Part shown: piece after piece, positions 25,801-32,758 of the stretch
Layout: each line of letters begins with the position of its first letter
Numbering within the stretch: position 1 is the stretch's first letter
Assembly: GCA_002394605.1 (NCBI GenBank)
Contig: DGUI01000017.1
Coordinates: 1 to 64,000 of the forward strand
From: Mageeibacillus sp. UBA4314
GTDB lineage: Bacteria > Bacillota > Clostridia > Saccharofermentanales > Saccharofermentanaceae
Reading direction: 5' to 3'
Length of the DNA: 64,000 nucleotides
The notes under the pieces: generated by a model
Told to the model about the DNA's origin: nothing
The model's input: only the letters and a program-made list of their open reading frames with translations
Database searches by the model: none
Position numbers and translations under genes: made by a program

Positions 25801-27368
25801 GCAAACTTCTGCTTAAAGAAATCGAACAGCGGCGGATCCTTCTCTGACAGGGGCGGAACGGGCGAATCGACACCCATCGCGGCTGTCTCCTCAATGCCGT
25901 TGAGACACATGGGTATGAGTGAGTTCTTAAGGTTGCCGTAACTGTATCCGAATGCCTTCTGGAGAGTTCTAAGCTCCTCGCCCCTGATGCGGATCGGCTT
26001 CTTGTTCTCCTTCTGCAGCTCGCTTAAATTGACGAGCATCTGATCGAGCCATTCACCGTAAGGCTGTCTGTTCTCAAACGATGTCTTCAGCTCCTCATCG
26101 CTTATGAGCCTCCCTGACTTCGTATCTGCCACGAGTATCTTGCCGGGACGCAGACGGTCCTTCCTGAGCACAGTGTTCTCATCAAGATCTGACAGGGCCC
26201 CGACCTCTGATGATATGATCAGCAGTCCGTCTTCGGTAATGTAATATCTTGAAGGTCTCAGTCCGTTGCGGTCAAGTGTGGCGCCGAGGACATCACCATC
26301 AGAGAAGATTATAGAAGCAGGTCCGTCCCACGGTTCCACCATGGTCGCATAGTACTGATAGAAAGCGCGTCTCTTGCGGCTCATCGTCTCTATGTGCTGC
26401 CACGGTTCGGGGATCAGCACTCCTATCGCCAGTGGAAGCGGCATGCCGCACATCTCCATGAACTCCAGGGTGTTATCCAGCCTTGCAGAATCCGATCCTG
26501 TTACGTCAAGGAGCGGATAGATATCATCAAGCCTATCCTCAAGGACTTCGGAATGGAGGATGTTCTCACGGCTGAGCATCTTGTTCATGTTGCCCGTGAT
26601 CGTATTGATCTCACCGTTATGGACCATGATCCTGTTGGGGTGTGACTTCTGCCAGCTTGGGTTCGTATTAGTCGAGAATCTTGAATGTACGATGCCGATC
26701 GCGGACACGAAATCGTCCCTGTTAAGGTCCTTATAAAAAGACCTCAGCTGCCCGACAAGGAACATACCCTTATAGACTACTGTACGGCATGACAGTGAAC
26801 ACACATAAGTGTTCTCATCCGCCTTCTCAAAGAGCCTTCTTGCAACATATAATCTCCTGTCGAACGCGAGGTCATCTTCTGCATCGTCAGGCCTGGCTAC
26901 AAACGCCTGCATGATCGTCGGCATGCTGTCCCTTGCCTTGCTTCCGAGCACATCAGGCTCTACCGGAACTTTACGCCAGCCAAGGAACTTCATCCCTTCT
27001 TTCCCGATGATCTCCTCGAAAGCCTTCATCGCACTCTCATAAAGAGATACTGTCTGAGGCATGAAGAACATACCCAGTCCGAATGATCTTCTGCCGCCAA
27101 GTGCAATACCTTCCTTAGCAGCTTCCTTGACAAAATAATCATGAGGTATCTGAAGCAGTATGCCGACGCCGTCACCGGTCTTGCCCTCTGCATCTTTACC
27201 GGCACGGTGCTCTAATGTCTCTACTATCTTCAGCGCGTTGTCAACAACCCTTCTCTCCTGCTTACCATTAATGTTCACCACGGCTCCGATACCGCAGTTA
27301 TCATGTTCAAATGAGGGATCATATAATCCCTGAGCCTTAAAGGGTTCGTTAACTCTGTAATTGTCCAT
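22803..27368 (-). CDS. gltB: glutamate synthase large subunit
   Basis: 1521 residues, full length. Domains in order: class II glutaminase with the nucleophile Cys in EHDNCGIGAVVN (a short propeptide of about 24 residues precedes it); central domain; FMN-binding synthase domain (EGGEDPERM, KPGEGGHLPSKKV); the 3Fe-4S cluster Cys set in CVMMRVCNLDTCPVG; and the C-terminal GXGXG beta-helix (INVEGDANDYFGKGLSGG). With GltD it forms GOGAT, making two glutamates. First gene of gltB-gltD-carA-carB/dapF; preceded by GAAGGGAGTATAAAGCGGT and by the attenuator at 27403-27452. Confidence 0.97.
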   Translation of the reverse strand: MDNYRVNEPFKAQGLYDPSFEHDNCGIGAVVNINGKQERRVVDNALKIVETLEHRAGKDAEGKTGDGVGILLQIPHDYFVKEAAKEGIALGGRRSFGLGMFFMPQTVSLYESAMKAFEEIIGKEGMKFLGWRKVPVEPDVLGSKARDSMPTIMQAFVARPDDAEDDLAFDRRLYVARRLFEKADENTYVCSLSCRTVVYKGMFLVGQLRSFYKDLNRDDFVSAIGIVHSRFSTNTNPSWQKSHPNRIMVHNGEINTITGNMNKMLSRENILHSEVLEDRLDDIYPLLDVTGSDSARLDNTLEFMEMCGMPLPLAIGVLIPEPWQHIETMSRKRRAFYQYYATMVEPWDGPASIIFSDGDVLGATLDRNGLRPSRYYITEDGLLIISSEVGALSDLDENTVLRKDRLRPGKILVADTKSGRLISDEELKTSFENRQPYGEWLDQMLVNLSELQKENKKPIRIRGEELRTLQKAFGYSYGNLKNSLIPMCLNGIEETAAMGVDSPVPPLSEKDPPLFDFFKQKFAQVTNPPIDSIREEIITDTTVYLGIAGNILEEKEENCRVLKINNPILSNIDLMKIRHSDLTGLKTRDISMLYKRGTGLKEAIDNLFRQADKAHEEDAEILILTDRGVDRENVAIPSLLAVAALESYLVRTRMNTSISIILESGEPCEVHHFATLMGFGASAINPYLAFDSIHELISTGMIDKDYTEASLAYTSAIVHGIVKISAKMGISTIQSYQGSKIFEALGIGKELMDNYFPDTVSRVGGITLKNIEDRTIRLHDKAYDPEDLTIPDALRISGFHKERSGKEDHLYNPESILLLQKATRTGDYSLFKQFSDVINREDRHITLRSTLEFVYPENGAVSIDEVEPVESIVKRFKTGAMSYGSISKEAHECMAIAMNRLGGKSNSGEGGEDPERMATKGSSEDRCSAIKQVASGRFGVTSEYLISARELQIKMAQGAKPGEGGHLPSKKVYPWIAKTRHSTPGVALISPPPHHDIYSIEDLAQLIYDLKNANKDARISVKLVSESGVGTIASGVAKAGAGVVLISGYDGGTGAAPASSIHNAGLPWELGVAETHQTLIQNDLRSKVVIEADGKLLTGRDVVIAAMLGAEEFGFATAPLVTMGCVMMRVCNLDTCPVGVATQNPELRKRFKGKPEYVINFMNFIAQETREIMASLGIRSIDELVGRSDLLRKKAFPEGSHPEGIDMNIVLADPYNKRTDVKKHFDPADAYDFMLGKTIDEQIIIPSFEDAFRNGTKKSIDVKITNLNRTVGTLFGAEITKRYGSSLDEDTFVVNCKGSAGQSFGAFIPRGLTINVEGDANDYFGKGLSGGTLSLKAPEHFSLKADENIIAGNVALFGATSGKAFINGVAGERFCVRNSGATVVCEGVGDHGCEYMTGGEAVILGKVGKNFAAGMSGGIAYVLDEENDLYTKLNKSLVGFSRITEEDDRNRLRALIEEHVRRTSSHLGSIILKDFDEYVTKFKKVVPHEYKAMMTAISKYKDMGCDDDEAKIKAFQERVNG

Positions 27369-27402
27369 ACCGCTTTATACTCCCTTCAAATTTCTGCAAA
27401 AT

Positions 27403-27452
27403 AAAAAACGCTTACCTTGCAGAGATATCTCTGCAGATAAGCGTCTTTGCCC
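27403..27452 (-). promoter_or_regulatory. ANTAR-type antitermination leader of gltB operon
   Basis: Minus strand: GGGC-AAAGAC-GCTT (27452-27439) is a 4-bp stem (two G-U pairs) with a six-base loop, A1 and G4. Its 3' half is the start of a terminator stem (27444-27408, ACGCTTA/TAAGCGT outside TGCAGAGA/TCTCTGCA) followed by T6. The sequence CGGGCAAAGACGC parallels CGGCAAGGACGC in the glnN leader. Confidence 0.8.
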
Positions 27453-27471
27453 GTAGTATTTGATTAGGTGG

Positions 27472-27500
27472 ATTATGCTACTTGAAGTCGTGAATGTCAA
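27472..27500 (-). promoter_or_regulatory. gltB operon promoter
   Basis: Minus-strand TTGACA (27500-27495), 17 nt, CATAAT (27477-27472). The predicted RNA start near 27465 is about 13 nt before the hexaloop hairpin. Confidence 0.8.
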
Positions 27501-27578
27501 TAGTCACGCCCCCTCCGGCAAAAAATGTCTGTTTTTGAAAAGAATTTTGCAGAAAAAACGACATGCAGTTTTCGAGGG

Positions 27579-27607
27579 TTGACAGTATCCTGACCGAGTG
27601 ATAATAT
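27579..27607 (+). promoter_or_regulatory. amtB promoter
   Basis: TTGACA (27579-27584), 17 nt, TAATAT (27602-27607). The predicted start near 27614 coincides with the first base of the hexaloop hairpin. Confidence 0.8.
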
Positions 27608-27613
27608 CCCCAT

Positions 27614-27653
27614 ATGCAAGGGTGCATCGGTAGTTTTCCGGTGCACCTTTTTT
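27614..27653 (+). promoter_or_regulatory. ANTAR-type antitermination leader of amtB
   Basis: ATGC-AAGGGT-GCAT (27614-27627): perfect 4-bp stem with a six-base loop, A1 and G4. It overlaps a 10-bp terminator stem GGTGCATCGG/CCGGTGCACC (27621-27647) followed by T6. This stop signal lies about 100 nt before the start codon. Confidence 0.82.
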
Positions 27654-27661
27654 GATTTTAA

Positions 27662-27729
27662 CGTTGCAAGAGAAAAGAATTCGTCACAATGGAGTGATCC
27701 CCTTTGGCGGATTCTTTTCTTTTGCAACG
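27662..27729 (+). promoter_or_regulatory. 22-bp leader stem with second hexaloop, next to amtB RBS
   Basis: After the terminator the leader forms an uninterrupted 22-bp helix (27662-27683 with 27708-27729, two G-U pairs). Its apical region holds TCAC-AATGGA-GTGA (27684-27697), another six-base loop with A1 and G4. The right arm can also pair as TTCTTTTC with GAAAAGAA just before the AGGAGG ribosome-binding site. Possible RNA switch or stability element. Confidence 0.65.
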
Positions 27730-27750
27730 GAAAAGAAGGAGGAACATGTT

Positions 27751-29523
27751 ATGTTAGAAGACGTTTTACAAAGTGTAAACGAACAGGTCTTTGGTGTGTG
27801 GTTTCTCATCGGAGCTGCCCTGGTCTTCTGGATGCAGGCAGGATTTGCCATGGTGGAAACCGGCTTCACAAGAGCCAAGAATGCAGGAAACATCATTATG
27901 AAGAACCTGATGGATTTCTGTATAGGAACGGTAGTGTTTATCGCTGTTGGTTTTGGATTATTCCTGGGTGAGGATGCACTCTTCGGCCTGGTAGGTATCC
28001 CGAACTTTGATATCTTTACGAACTACGCCACTTTCGACTGGTCAGGATTCGTGTTCAATCTCGTATTCTGTGCAACGACAGCGACGATCGTATCGGGTGC
28101 GATGGCAGAGAGGACCAAGTTCCTGTCTTACTGTGTTTATTCAGGTGTTATCTCAGCTGTTATCTATCCCATAGAAGCACACTGGACTTGGGGCGGCGGA
28201 TGGCTCTCACAGATCGGATTCCATGATTTCGCAGGGTCAAACTGCATCCATATGGTAGGCGGTATATCAGCCCTCATCGGTGCAGCTATCTTAGGACCGA
28301 GGATCGGTAAGTTCGTTAAGGATAAGAACGGCAAGGTCACAAAGGTCAACGCTTTCCCCGGCCATAATCTTCCCATCGGTGCTTTAGGTGTTTTCATCCT
28401 CTGGCTCGGCTGGTATGGATTTAACGGTGCGGCATGTACATCATTGGATCAGCTTGGTGACGTATTCGTAACAACTACTATCGCACCTGCGATCGCTACA
28501 GTTACATGTATGATCTTTACCTGGATCAAGTATGGCAAGCCCGATGTCTCAATGTGTCTCAACGCATCACTTGCAGGTCTCGTTGCGATCACGGCTCCTT
28601 GCGATACTACAGATGCATTCGGTTCCATCATGATCGGTCTCGTATCAGGACTGCTCGTCGTATTCGGTGTATGGTTCCTCGATAATGTGCTCCATATCGA
28701 TGACCCTGTAGGTGCAGTCGCAGTTCACATGATGAACGGTATCTGGGGTACCATCGCAGTAGGTCTCTTCTCTACGGATACAGTTCCCGGCTACTCGGTA
28801 GTTGACAGTGCAGGCAACGTTATGACAGGTCTGTTCTATGGCGGCGGCTTCAAGCTCCTCGGCATCCAGATGATCGGTATGCTCGCCACTGCAGGCTGGA
28901 CAGCGATAATGATCACGATCACATTCTTCGCCATCAAGAAGATCTTCGGTCTCCGTGTTACGGAAGAGGAAGAGATCACCGGTCTTGATGCTACAGAGCA
29001 CGGTCTCCCTTCAGCTTATGCAGGCTTCTCACTCATGGATGTTACTGCTAACCTCATGGAGACAAATGATAATACTGACCTCGGCATTCCTGAATTCACA
29101 GATGCATCAGAAGCTGTCAAGAACGCTTCAGTACCTGTTGTCAACAACACGGTCCCCGAATTCGATACGGGTATCCATAAGGTTGTAATAGTCGCTAAGC
29201 TCTCCCGCTACGATGCATTAAGACGTGCGATGAACGACCTCGGCGTTACCGGCATGACAGTAACCCAGGTAATGGGCTGCGGCATCCAGAAAGGCGCCGG
29301 CGAGAGATACCGTGGAGTCGAGATCGACGCGACATTGCTCCCTAAGATCAAGGTCGAGGTCGTCGTATCCAAGATCCCTGTCGATCATGTCATCGAGGCA
29401 GCCAAGAAGGCACTCTATACAGGTCACATCGGTGACGGCAAGATCTTCGTATATAACGTAACTCAGGTCGTCAAGATCAGAACAGGCGAAGAGAACTTCG
29501 CAGCATTACAGGATGTGGAATAA
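27751..29523 (+). CDS. amtB: ammonium transporter fused to PII signalling domain
   Basis: 590 residues from ATG 27751 (GAAGGAGGAACATGTT upstream); the longer upstream reading crosses the leader hairpins and is rejected. Residues ~1-420 are a polytopic Amt channel: FWMQAGFAMVETGF, the twin-His pore region (EAHWTWGGGW, HMMNGIWGTIAVG) and DFAGSNCIHMVGG. After a linker, residues ~474-590 are a complete GlnB/PII domain (IHKVVIVAKLSRYDALRRAM) with T-loop GERYRGVE keeping the modifiable Tyr, then LPKIKVEVVV and GHIGDGKIFVYNV. The fused PII probably gates the channel in cis according to ATP/ADP/2-oxoglutarate. No separate glnK is present here. Confidence 0.93.
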   Translation: MLEDVLQSVNEQVFGVWFLIGAALVFWMQAGFAMVETGFTRAKNAGNIIMKNLMDFCIGTVVFIAVGFGLFLGEDALFGLVGIPNFDIFTNYATFDWSGFVFNLVFCATTATIVSGAMAERTKFLSYCVYSGVISAVIYPIEAHWTWGGGWLSQIGFHDFAGSNCIHMVGGISALIGAAILGPRIGKFVKDKNGKVTKVNAFPGHNLPIGALGVFILWLGWYGFNGAACTSLDQLGDVFVTTTIAPAIATVTCMIFTWIKYGKPDVSMCLNASLAGLVAITAPCDTTDAFGSIMIGLVSGLLVVFGVWFLDNVLHIDDPVGAVAVHMMNGIWGTIAVGLFSTDTVPGYSVVDSAGNVMTGLFYGGGFKLLGIQMIGMLATAGWTAIMITITFFAIKKIFGLRVTEEEEITGLDATEHGLPSAYAGFSLMDVTANLMETNDNTDLGIPEFTDASEAVKNASVPVVNNTVPEFDTGIHKVVIVAKLSRYDALRRAMNDLGVTGMTVTQVMGCGIQKGAGERYRGVEIDATLLPKIKVEVVVSKIPVDHVIEAAKKALYTGHIGDGKIFVYNVTQVVKIRTGEENFAALQDVE

Positions 29524-29545
29524 CTAACCTCCCTTGTAATATCAT

Positions 29546-29578
29546 AAGAGTGCCGTCCCGGGTCGGGGCGGCGTTCTT
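29546..29578 (+). terminator. amtB terminator
   Basis: A 15-bp stem, AAGAGTGCCGTCCCG against CGGGGCGGCGTTCTT, loop GGT, 22 bp after the amtB stop. The U-rich end is short (TTCTTATT). Confidence 0.75.
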
Positions 29579-29997
29579 ATTGCCGGTGAAAGTTGGGGTG
29601 TCATTTCTGCTCAAGAACGCGGGATAACTCACTTAATGAAGTGCTCCATTGTTCGTTAAGAACAAGAGATAAATAATACCGCCCGTAGCCTGACAAGTTA
29701 GAGCGGTATTTTCCAAAAAAACTTGAGGACAACCGTCTACTGGCAGCGCCTCTTCCTTTGTTTATTCTATCATCGTGCACTAAATGAGTCAACTCAAATC
29801 TGTCACGTTCCCGTGACAGGCTGGCCATTTGCCACATCCATCATTTGCGTGATAATTGTGGCAAACAAAAAAACTTGTCACAAAACATCCGCTGCTTTTG
29901 TTATTGTAGGTGAGAGCTGATGATCACGGCTCTCATGGAATTCCCGTACGGAATACCGAAGTTAACCGGTTAACACAAAACAATCGAAGGAGAAGAC
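29579..29997. other. intergenic region with several inverted repeats
   Basis: No convincing gene. Palindromes seen: AATACCGC...GCGGTATT (29675-29710), CTGTCACG-N4-CGTGACAG (29800-29819), TTTGCCAC...GTGGCAAA (29828-29865), GAGAGC...GCTCTC (29912-29934) and GTTAACCGGTTAAC (29961-29974). A weak promoter TTGTCA (29875-29880), 17 nt, TTGTTA may drive the sigma-factor gene. Confidence 0.55.
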
Positions 29998-30000
29998 TTG

Positions 30001-30534
30001 ATGACTTTGGCTGATAAACAGATCTCTTTCATAGAAGACTGCTACAGGCTTTATGAACAGAAGATGTATTATGTCGCATTTGCCATCCTGCATAATGAAG
30101 AGCAGGCGGAAGATGCGGTACAGGATGCTTTTCTGAAGTTGATGAAGCATAGGGTTAAGTTTGACAGTCCGGAATCAGATGACTGCAAAAGATACATAAT
30201 AACGGTCATTCGTAATGCCGCGATCAACATCTATAACAGGAATAAGAGAGATTGTGAGGTCACTTATCTGACCGATAATATTGAGATCATGGAATCTCAG
30301 TCAACCGTTCTTCCCGATTCGGACTCTGAGTCTGATCTGCAGATAGAACAGATGATGGGATGCCTTGGCAGGAAATACTACGATGTTGTTTATTGCCTTG
30401 TTGTAAGGGATATGTCAACAAGGCAGACCGCGGAAGAACTTGGTATCACCGAGGCAAGCGTGCGCAAAAGGTTCGAGCGTGCCAAGGGGATACTGAGGAA
30501 ACATATGAATGCCGATGCATCTTTCAATATTTAA
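30001..30534 (+). CDS. sigma-70 family (ECF-like) RNA polymerase sigma factor
   Basis: 177 residues from ATG 30001; the preceding TTG is also in frame, but GAAGGAGAAG sits well for the ATG. Region 2 is visible (FIEDCYRLYEQKMYYVAFAILHNEEQAEDAVQDAFLKLMK). Region 4 carries the helix-turn-helix (MSTRQTAEELGITEASVRKRFERAKGILRKHM). It has no sigma region 1 or 3, which gives ECF size. It lies 15 nt before a gene encoding a single-pass membrane protein, the usual sigma/anti-sigma arrangement. The palindrome-rich upstream region suggests tight control. Confidence 0.9.
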   Translation: MTLADKQISFIEDCYRLYEQKMYYVAFAILHNEEQAEDAVQDAFLKLMKHRVKFDSPESDDCKRYIITVIRNAAINIYNRNKRDCEVTYLTDNIEIMESQSTVLPDSDSESDLQIEQMMGCLGRKYYDVVYCLVVRDMSTRQTAEELGITEASVRKRFERAKGILRKHMNADASFNI

Positions 30535-30549
30535 CAGGGAGACAAGACT

Positions 30550-31728
30550 ATGAACGATAGGTTTAACATCAGTGTAGAGGAATTTGACAGGATAGACGTA
30601 TCTTCCGGAGAACATGTTTTCTCGGACAGATATAACAAGAGAAAGGAATTAATGATGAAGGATTATAAGACAAGAGTCCGTAAGAATATGGGCGGCAGAT
30701 ATACTAAGAGTCTGCTGGTCGCTGCAGCTGCGCTCGTCATCGCAGCACCTTTCGCGGTTAATGCCGCAACGGACGGTGAGTTTTTCGACAGGCTGTGGGG
30801 TAATACCGGCAAGGAGAATTCTGAAGTGCATGTAGAGACAATGGTCGAGACCGGCAAGATCGATGAGAACGGCAACCCTGTAACGTACGAAGTTACAATG
30901 CCCAAGGTAGAGTATACCGAGGTCGATCCGGATACAGCATCCGGACTAATAGGCAATAATATGATGACAGAACCCGTGGTATGTAAGATCGGAGACACCA
31001 CCATAACGGTTGAATCAGTGGTGCGTGACAGAGCAGGGATCGTGACGTCTTATACTGTCGAACAGCCCGGAGGAGTCAAGTGTCTTAAGTACAGCAAGGA
31101 TGATAATGATGCCAAGGGTGCATGGTTCAGAGAAGACAGCGACCTGCTGTTCGGATTTGATGAGGGCAGCGGCAAGATCTATGTGGATCTCACACGTTCC
31201 ACACCTGATAAGATATATTGCAATGAATATATGTGTGACAGTAGTGTGGTATGGCCGTCACAATTTGCTCCGGTCACTGATCACATCACCTTGAATGCAC
31301 GCAGGATCGATACAGCAAAGAGAGAACAGAGCACCACCAAGGACAGCGTTAATTATGTCATCGAAGAGAAGTCATTCGAGATCCCTGTATCAGAGAAGCT
31401 GGATTCGATCACTCTTAAGAGCAATGACGGAGGCGTTATCTATGTATCCCCCATCGCTATGCAGTGGGATTCCACCGGAGGTAAGGAGCCTAAGGGAGAA
31501 TCCATCGACAGGCTTTGCAGGATAGTCATCACATATAAGGACGGCTCCACATATCAGGTAATCGATCACACAAATGAATTCATGAACTACAAGGCAAACA
31601 CTGAGACGGAGAATGTAGGATACCTCTGTGGAATCGATAATGGACTTATTACTCTCTTCAACCGTCTGGTTGACACATCAAATATAGAGAAGATCACGAT
31701 AAATGACTATGATTTTAAGATGAAATAA
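30550..31728 (+). CDS. probable membrane-anchored anti-sigma/partner protein
   Basis: 392 residues. An N-terminal cytosolic stretch (~1-50) is followed by one hydrophobic helix (KSLLVAAAALVIAAPFAVNAA, ~55-75) and a large extracytoplasmic domain rich in beta-like segments. The topology and the adjacent sigma gene fit the DUF4179-like anti-sigma partners of Bacillota, but I see no recognisable anti-sigma zinc motif. The outside domain may sense the envelope signal. The ATG follows CAGGGAGACAAGACT. A terminator follows the gene. Confidence 0.7.
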   Translation: MNDRFNISVEEFDRIDVSSGEHVFSDRYNKRKELMMKDYKTRVRKNMGGRYTKSLLVAAAALVIAAPFAVNAATDGEFFDRLWGNTGKENSEVHVETMVETGKIDENGNPVTYEVTMPKVEYTEVDPDTASGLIGNNMMTEPVVCKIGDTTITVESVVRDRAGIVTSYTVEQPGGVKCLKYSKDDNDAKGAWFREDSDLLFGFDEGSGKIYVDLTRSTPDKIYCNEYMCDSSVVWPSQFAPVTDHITLNARRIDTAKREQSTTKDSVNYVIEEKSFEIPVSEKLDSITLKSNDGGVIYVSPIAMQWDSTGGKEPKGESIDRLCRIVITYKDGSTYQVIDHTNEFMNYKANTETENVGYLCGIDNGLITLFNRLVDTSNIEKITINDYDFKMK

Positions 31729-31753
31729 AAGGGCTCTTCAGACATATGCAACA

Positions 31754-31782
31754 GGGGCTGCCTCATGACTTGAGACAGCCCC
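31754..31782 (+). terminator. terminator after sigma/anti-sigma pair
   Basis: GGGGCTG-CCTCA / TGAGA-CAGCCCC hairpin followed by CCGATCTTTTATTAT. It lies between convergent genes, so it may also shield the oxidoreductase gene. Confidence 0.8.
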
Positions 31783-31808
31783 CGATCTTTTATTATCAAA
31801 CCTGATGA

Positions 31809-32582
31809 TCAGATAGCAGTATATCCGCCGTCTACAGCGATATTCTGTCCTGTAACGTAAGCGGATTCGGGAGAAGCAAGGAACAGAGTACATGTATCGA
31901 GCTCTCCTTCCTTACCGTAACGCTCTACTGGAACTGCTGACTTCATGTAAGCCTGGAAGAAATCTGAATCAAGCGTATCAGCCGTAAGAGGTGTCCAGAA
32001 ATATCCGGGGCAGATCGAGTTGACCGTAATGCCCTTGTTTGCCCACTCAGCAGCGAGCGCTCTCGTCATGTTGACAACGCCGCCCTTTGCTGCGTGATAA
32101 GGTGCGCATGTAGCAGCCTTGTTACCGACAAGACCGTACATAGAAGCGATGTTGATGATCCTTCCGTATCCTGCGGGGAGCATTGCAACCTTTGCAACAG
32201 CCCTTGCCACGCGGAATGAGCCGAAGAGATCGATGTTCAGTTCGTTATAGAACTGCTCGTCAGTAATGTCTACAGCAGGTGCAACCGCGCCTGTTCCTGC
32301 ATTATTGATAAGGATATCGATCCTGCCAAACTTGTCATAGACCTGTTGTACCATTGCATCTACGCTGTCTGTATCAGTGATGTCGCAAGCGATGCCGACA
32401 GCTTCAACACCGTATGTTGAGCTGATGTCAGCAGAAACCTCATCAATAAGGTTCTTACGGCGGGCAACGGCAACGATGTTGCAGCCCTGGTTCGCAAGCG
32501 CCTTCGCCATCTGTACACCAAGTCCTGTGGAACAACCTGTTACAATAGCTACCTGACCTTTAAGGTCGAAATAATTCTTCAT
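31809..32582 (-). CDS. short-chain dehydrogenase/reductase
   Basis: 257 residues from ATG 32582 (GGAGGTCTTTAGT upstream; a 10-codon longer reading lacks support). Classical SDR: cofactor motif TGCSTGLG, NNAG in ILINNAGTGAVAP, catalytic Ser in NIASMYG, the YHAAK motif and ICPGYFWTPLT. The sequence style (MKNYFDLKGQVAIVTG) resembles gluconate 5-dehydrogenase and related sugar-acid SDRs, but the substrate cannot be assigned. Monocistronic, downstream of the trp operon terminator. Confidence 0.85.
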   Translation of the reverse strand: MKNYFDLKGQVAIVTGCSTGLGVQMAKALANQGCNIVAVARRKNLIDEVSADISSTYGVEAVGIACDITDTDSVDAMVQQVYDKFGRIDILINNAGTGAVAPAVDITDEQFYNELNIDLFGSFRVARAVAKVAMLPAGYGRIINIASMYGLVGNKAATCAPYHAAKGGVVNMTRALAAEWANKGITVNSICPGYFWTPLTADTLDSDFFQAYMKSAVPVERYGKEGELDTCTLFLASPESAYVTGQNIAVDGGYTAI

Positions 32583-32635
32583 ACTAAAGACCTCCGAAAT
32601 GATATACCGCAATACTTATTTTACTATAAATCCAA

Positions 32636-32665
32636 CTAAAAAACAGAGGCGCCAAAGCGCCCCTG
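32636..32665 (-). terminator. trp operon terminator
   Basis: Minus-strand CAGGGGCGC-TTTG-GCGCCTCTG followed by TTTTTT, about 95 nt after the trpA stop. A 9-bp stem with one G-U pair. Confidence 0.88.
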
Positions 32666-32758
32666 CAGAAAATCGTATCATTGTATTAATTATCAGTACA
32701 AAGCTACTAATGACTTGTGGTAATGGTACAAAGCCTTATCATTCAGACGGCAATACCG

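Noticed and set aside
27652..27750. 33-codon upstream extension of the amtB frame
   Set aside because: It covers the leader helices; ATG 27751 has AGGAGG and the Amt fold begins there.
29675..29710. AATACCGC...GCGGTATT hairpin as a terminator or sRNA
   Set aside because: 20-nt loop and no U-run on either strand; only listed within the intergenic note.
29601..29837. 78-codon minus-strand reading frame
   Set aside because: No ribosome-binding site, no recognisable protein and it crosses several palindromes.
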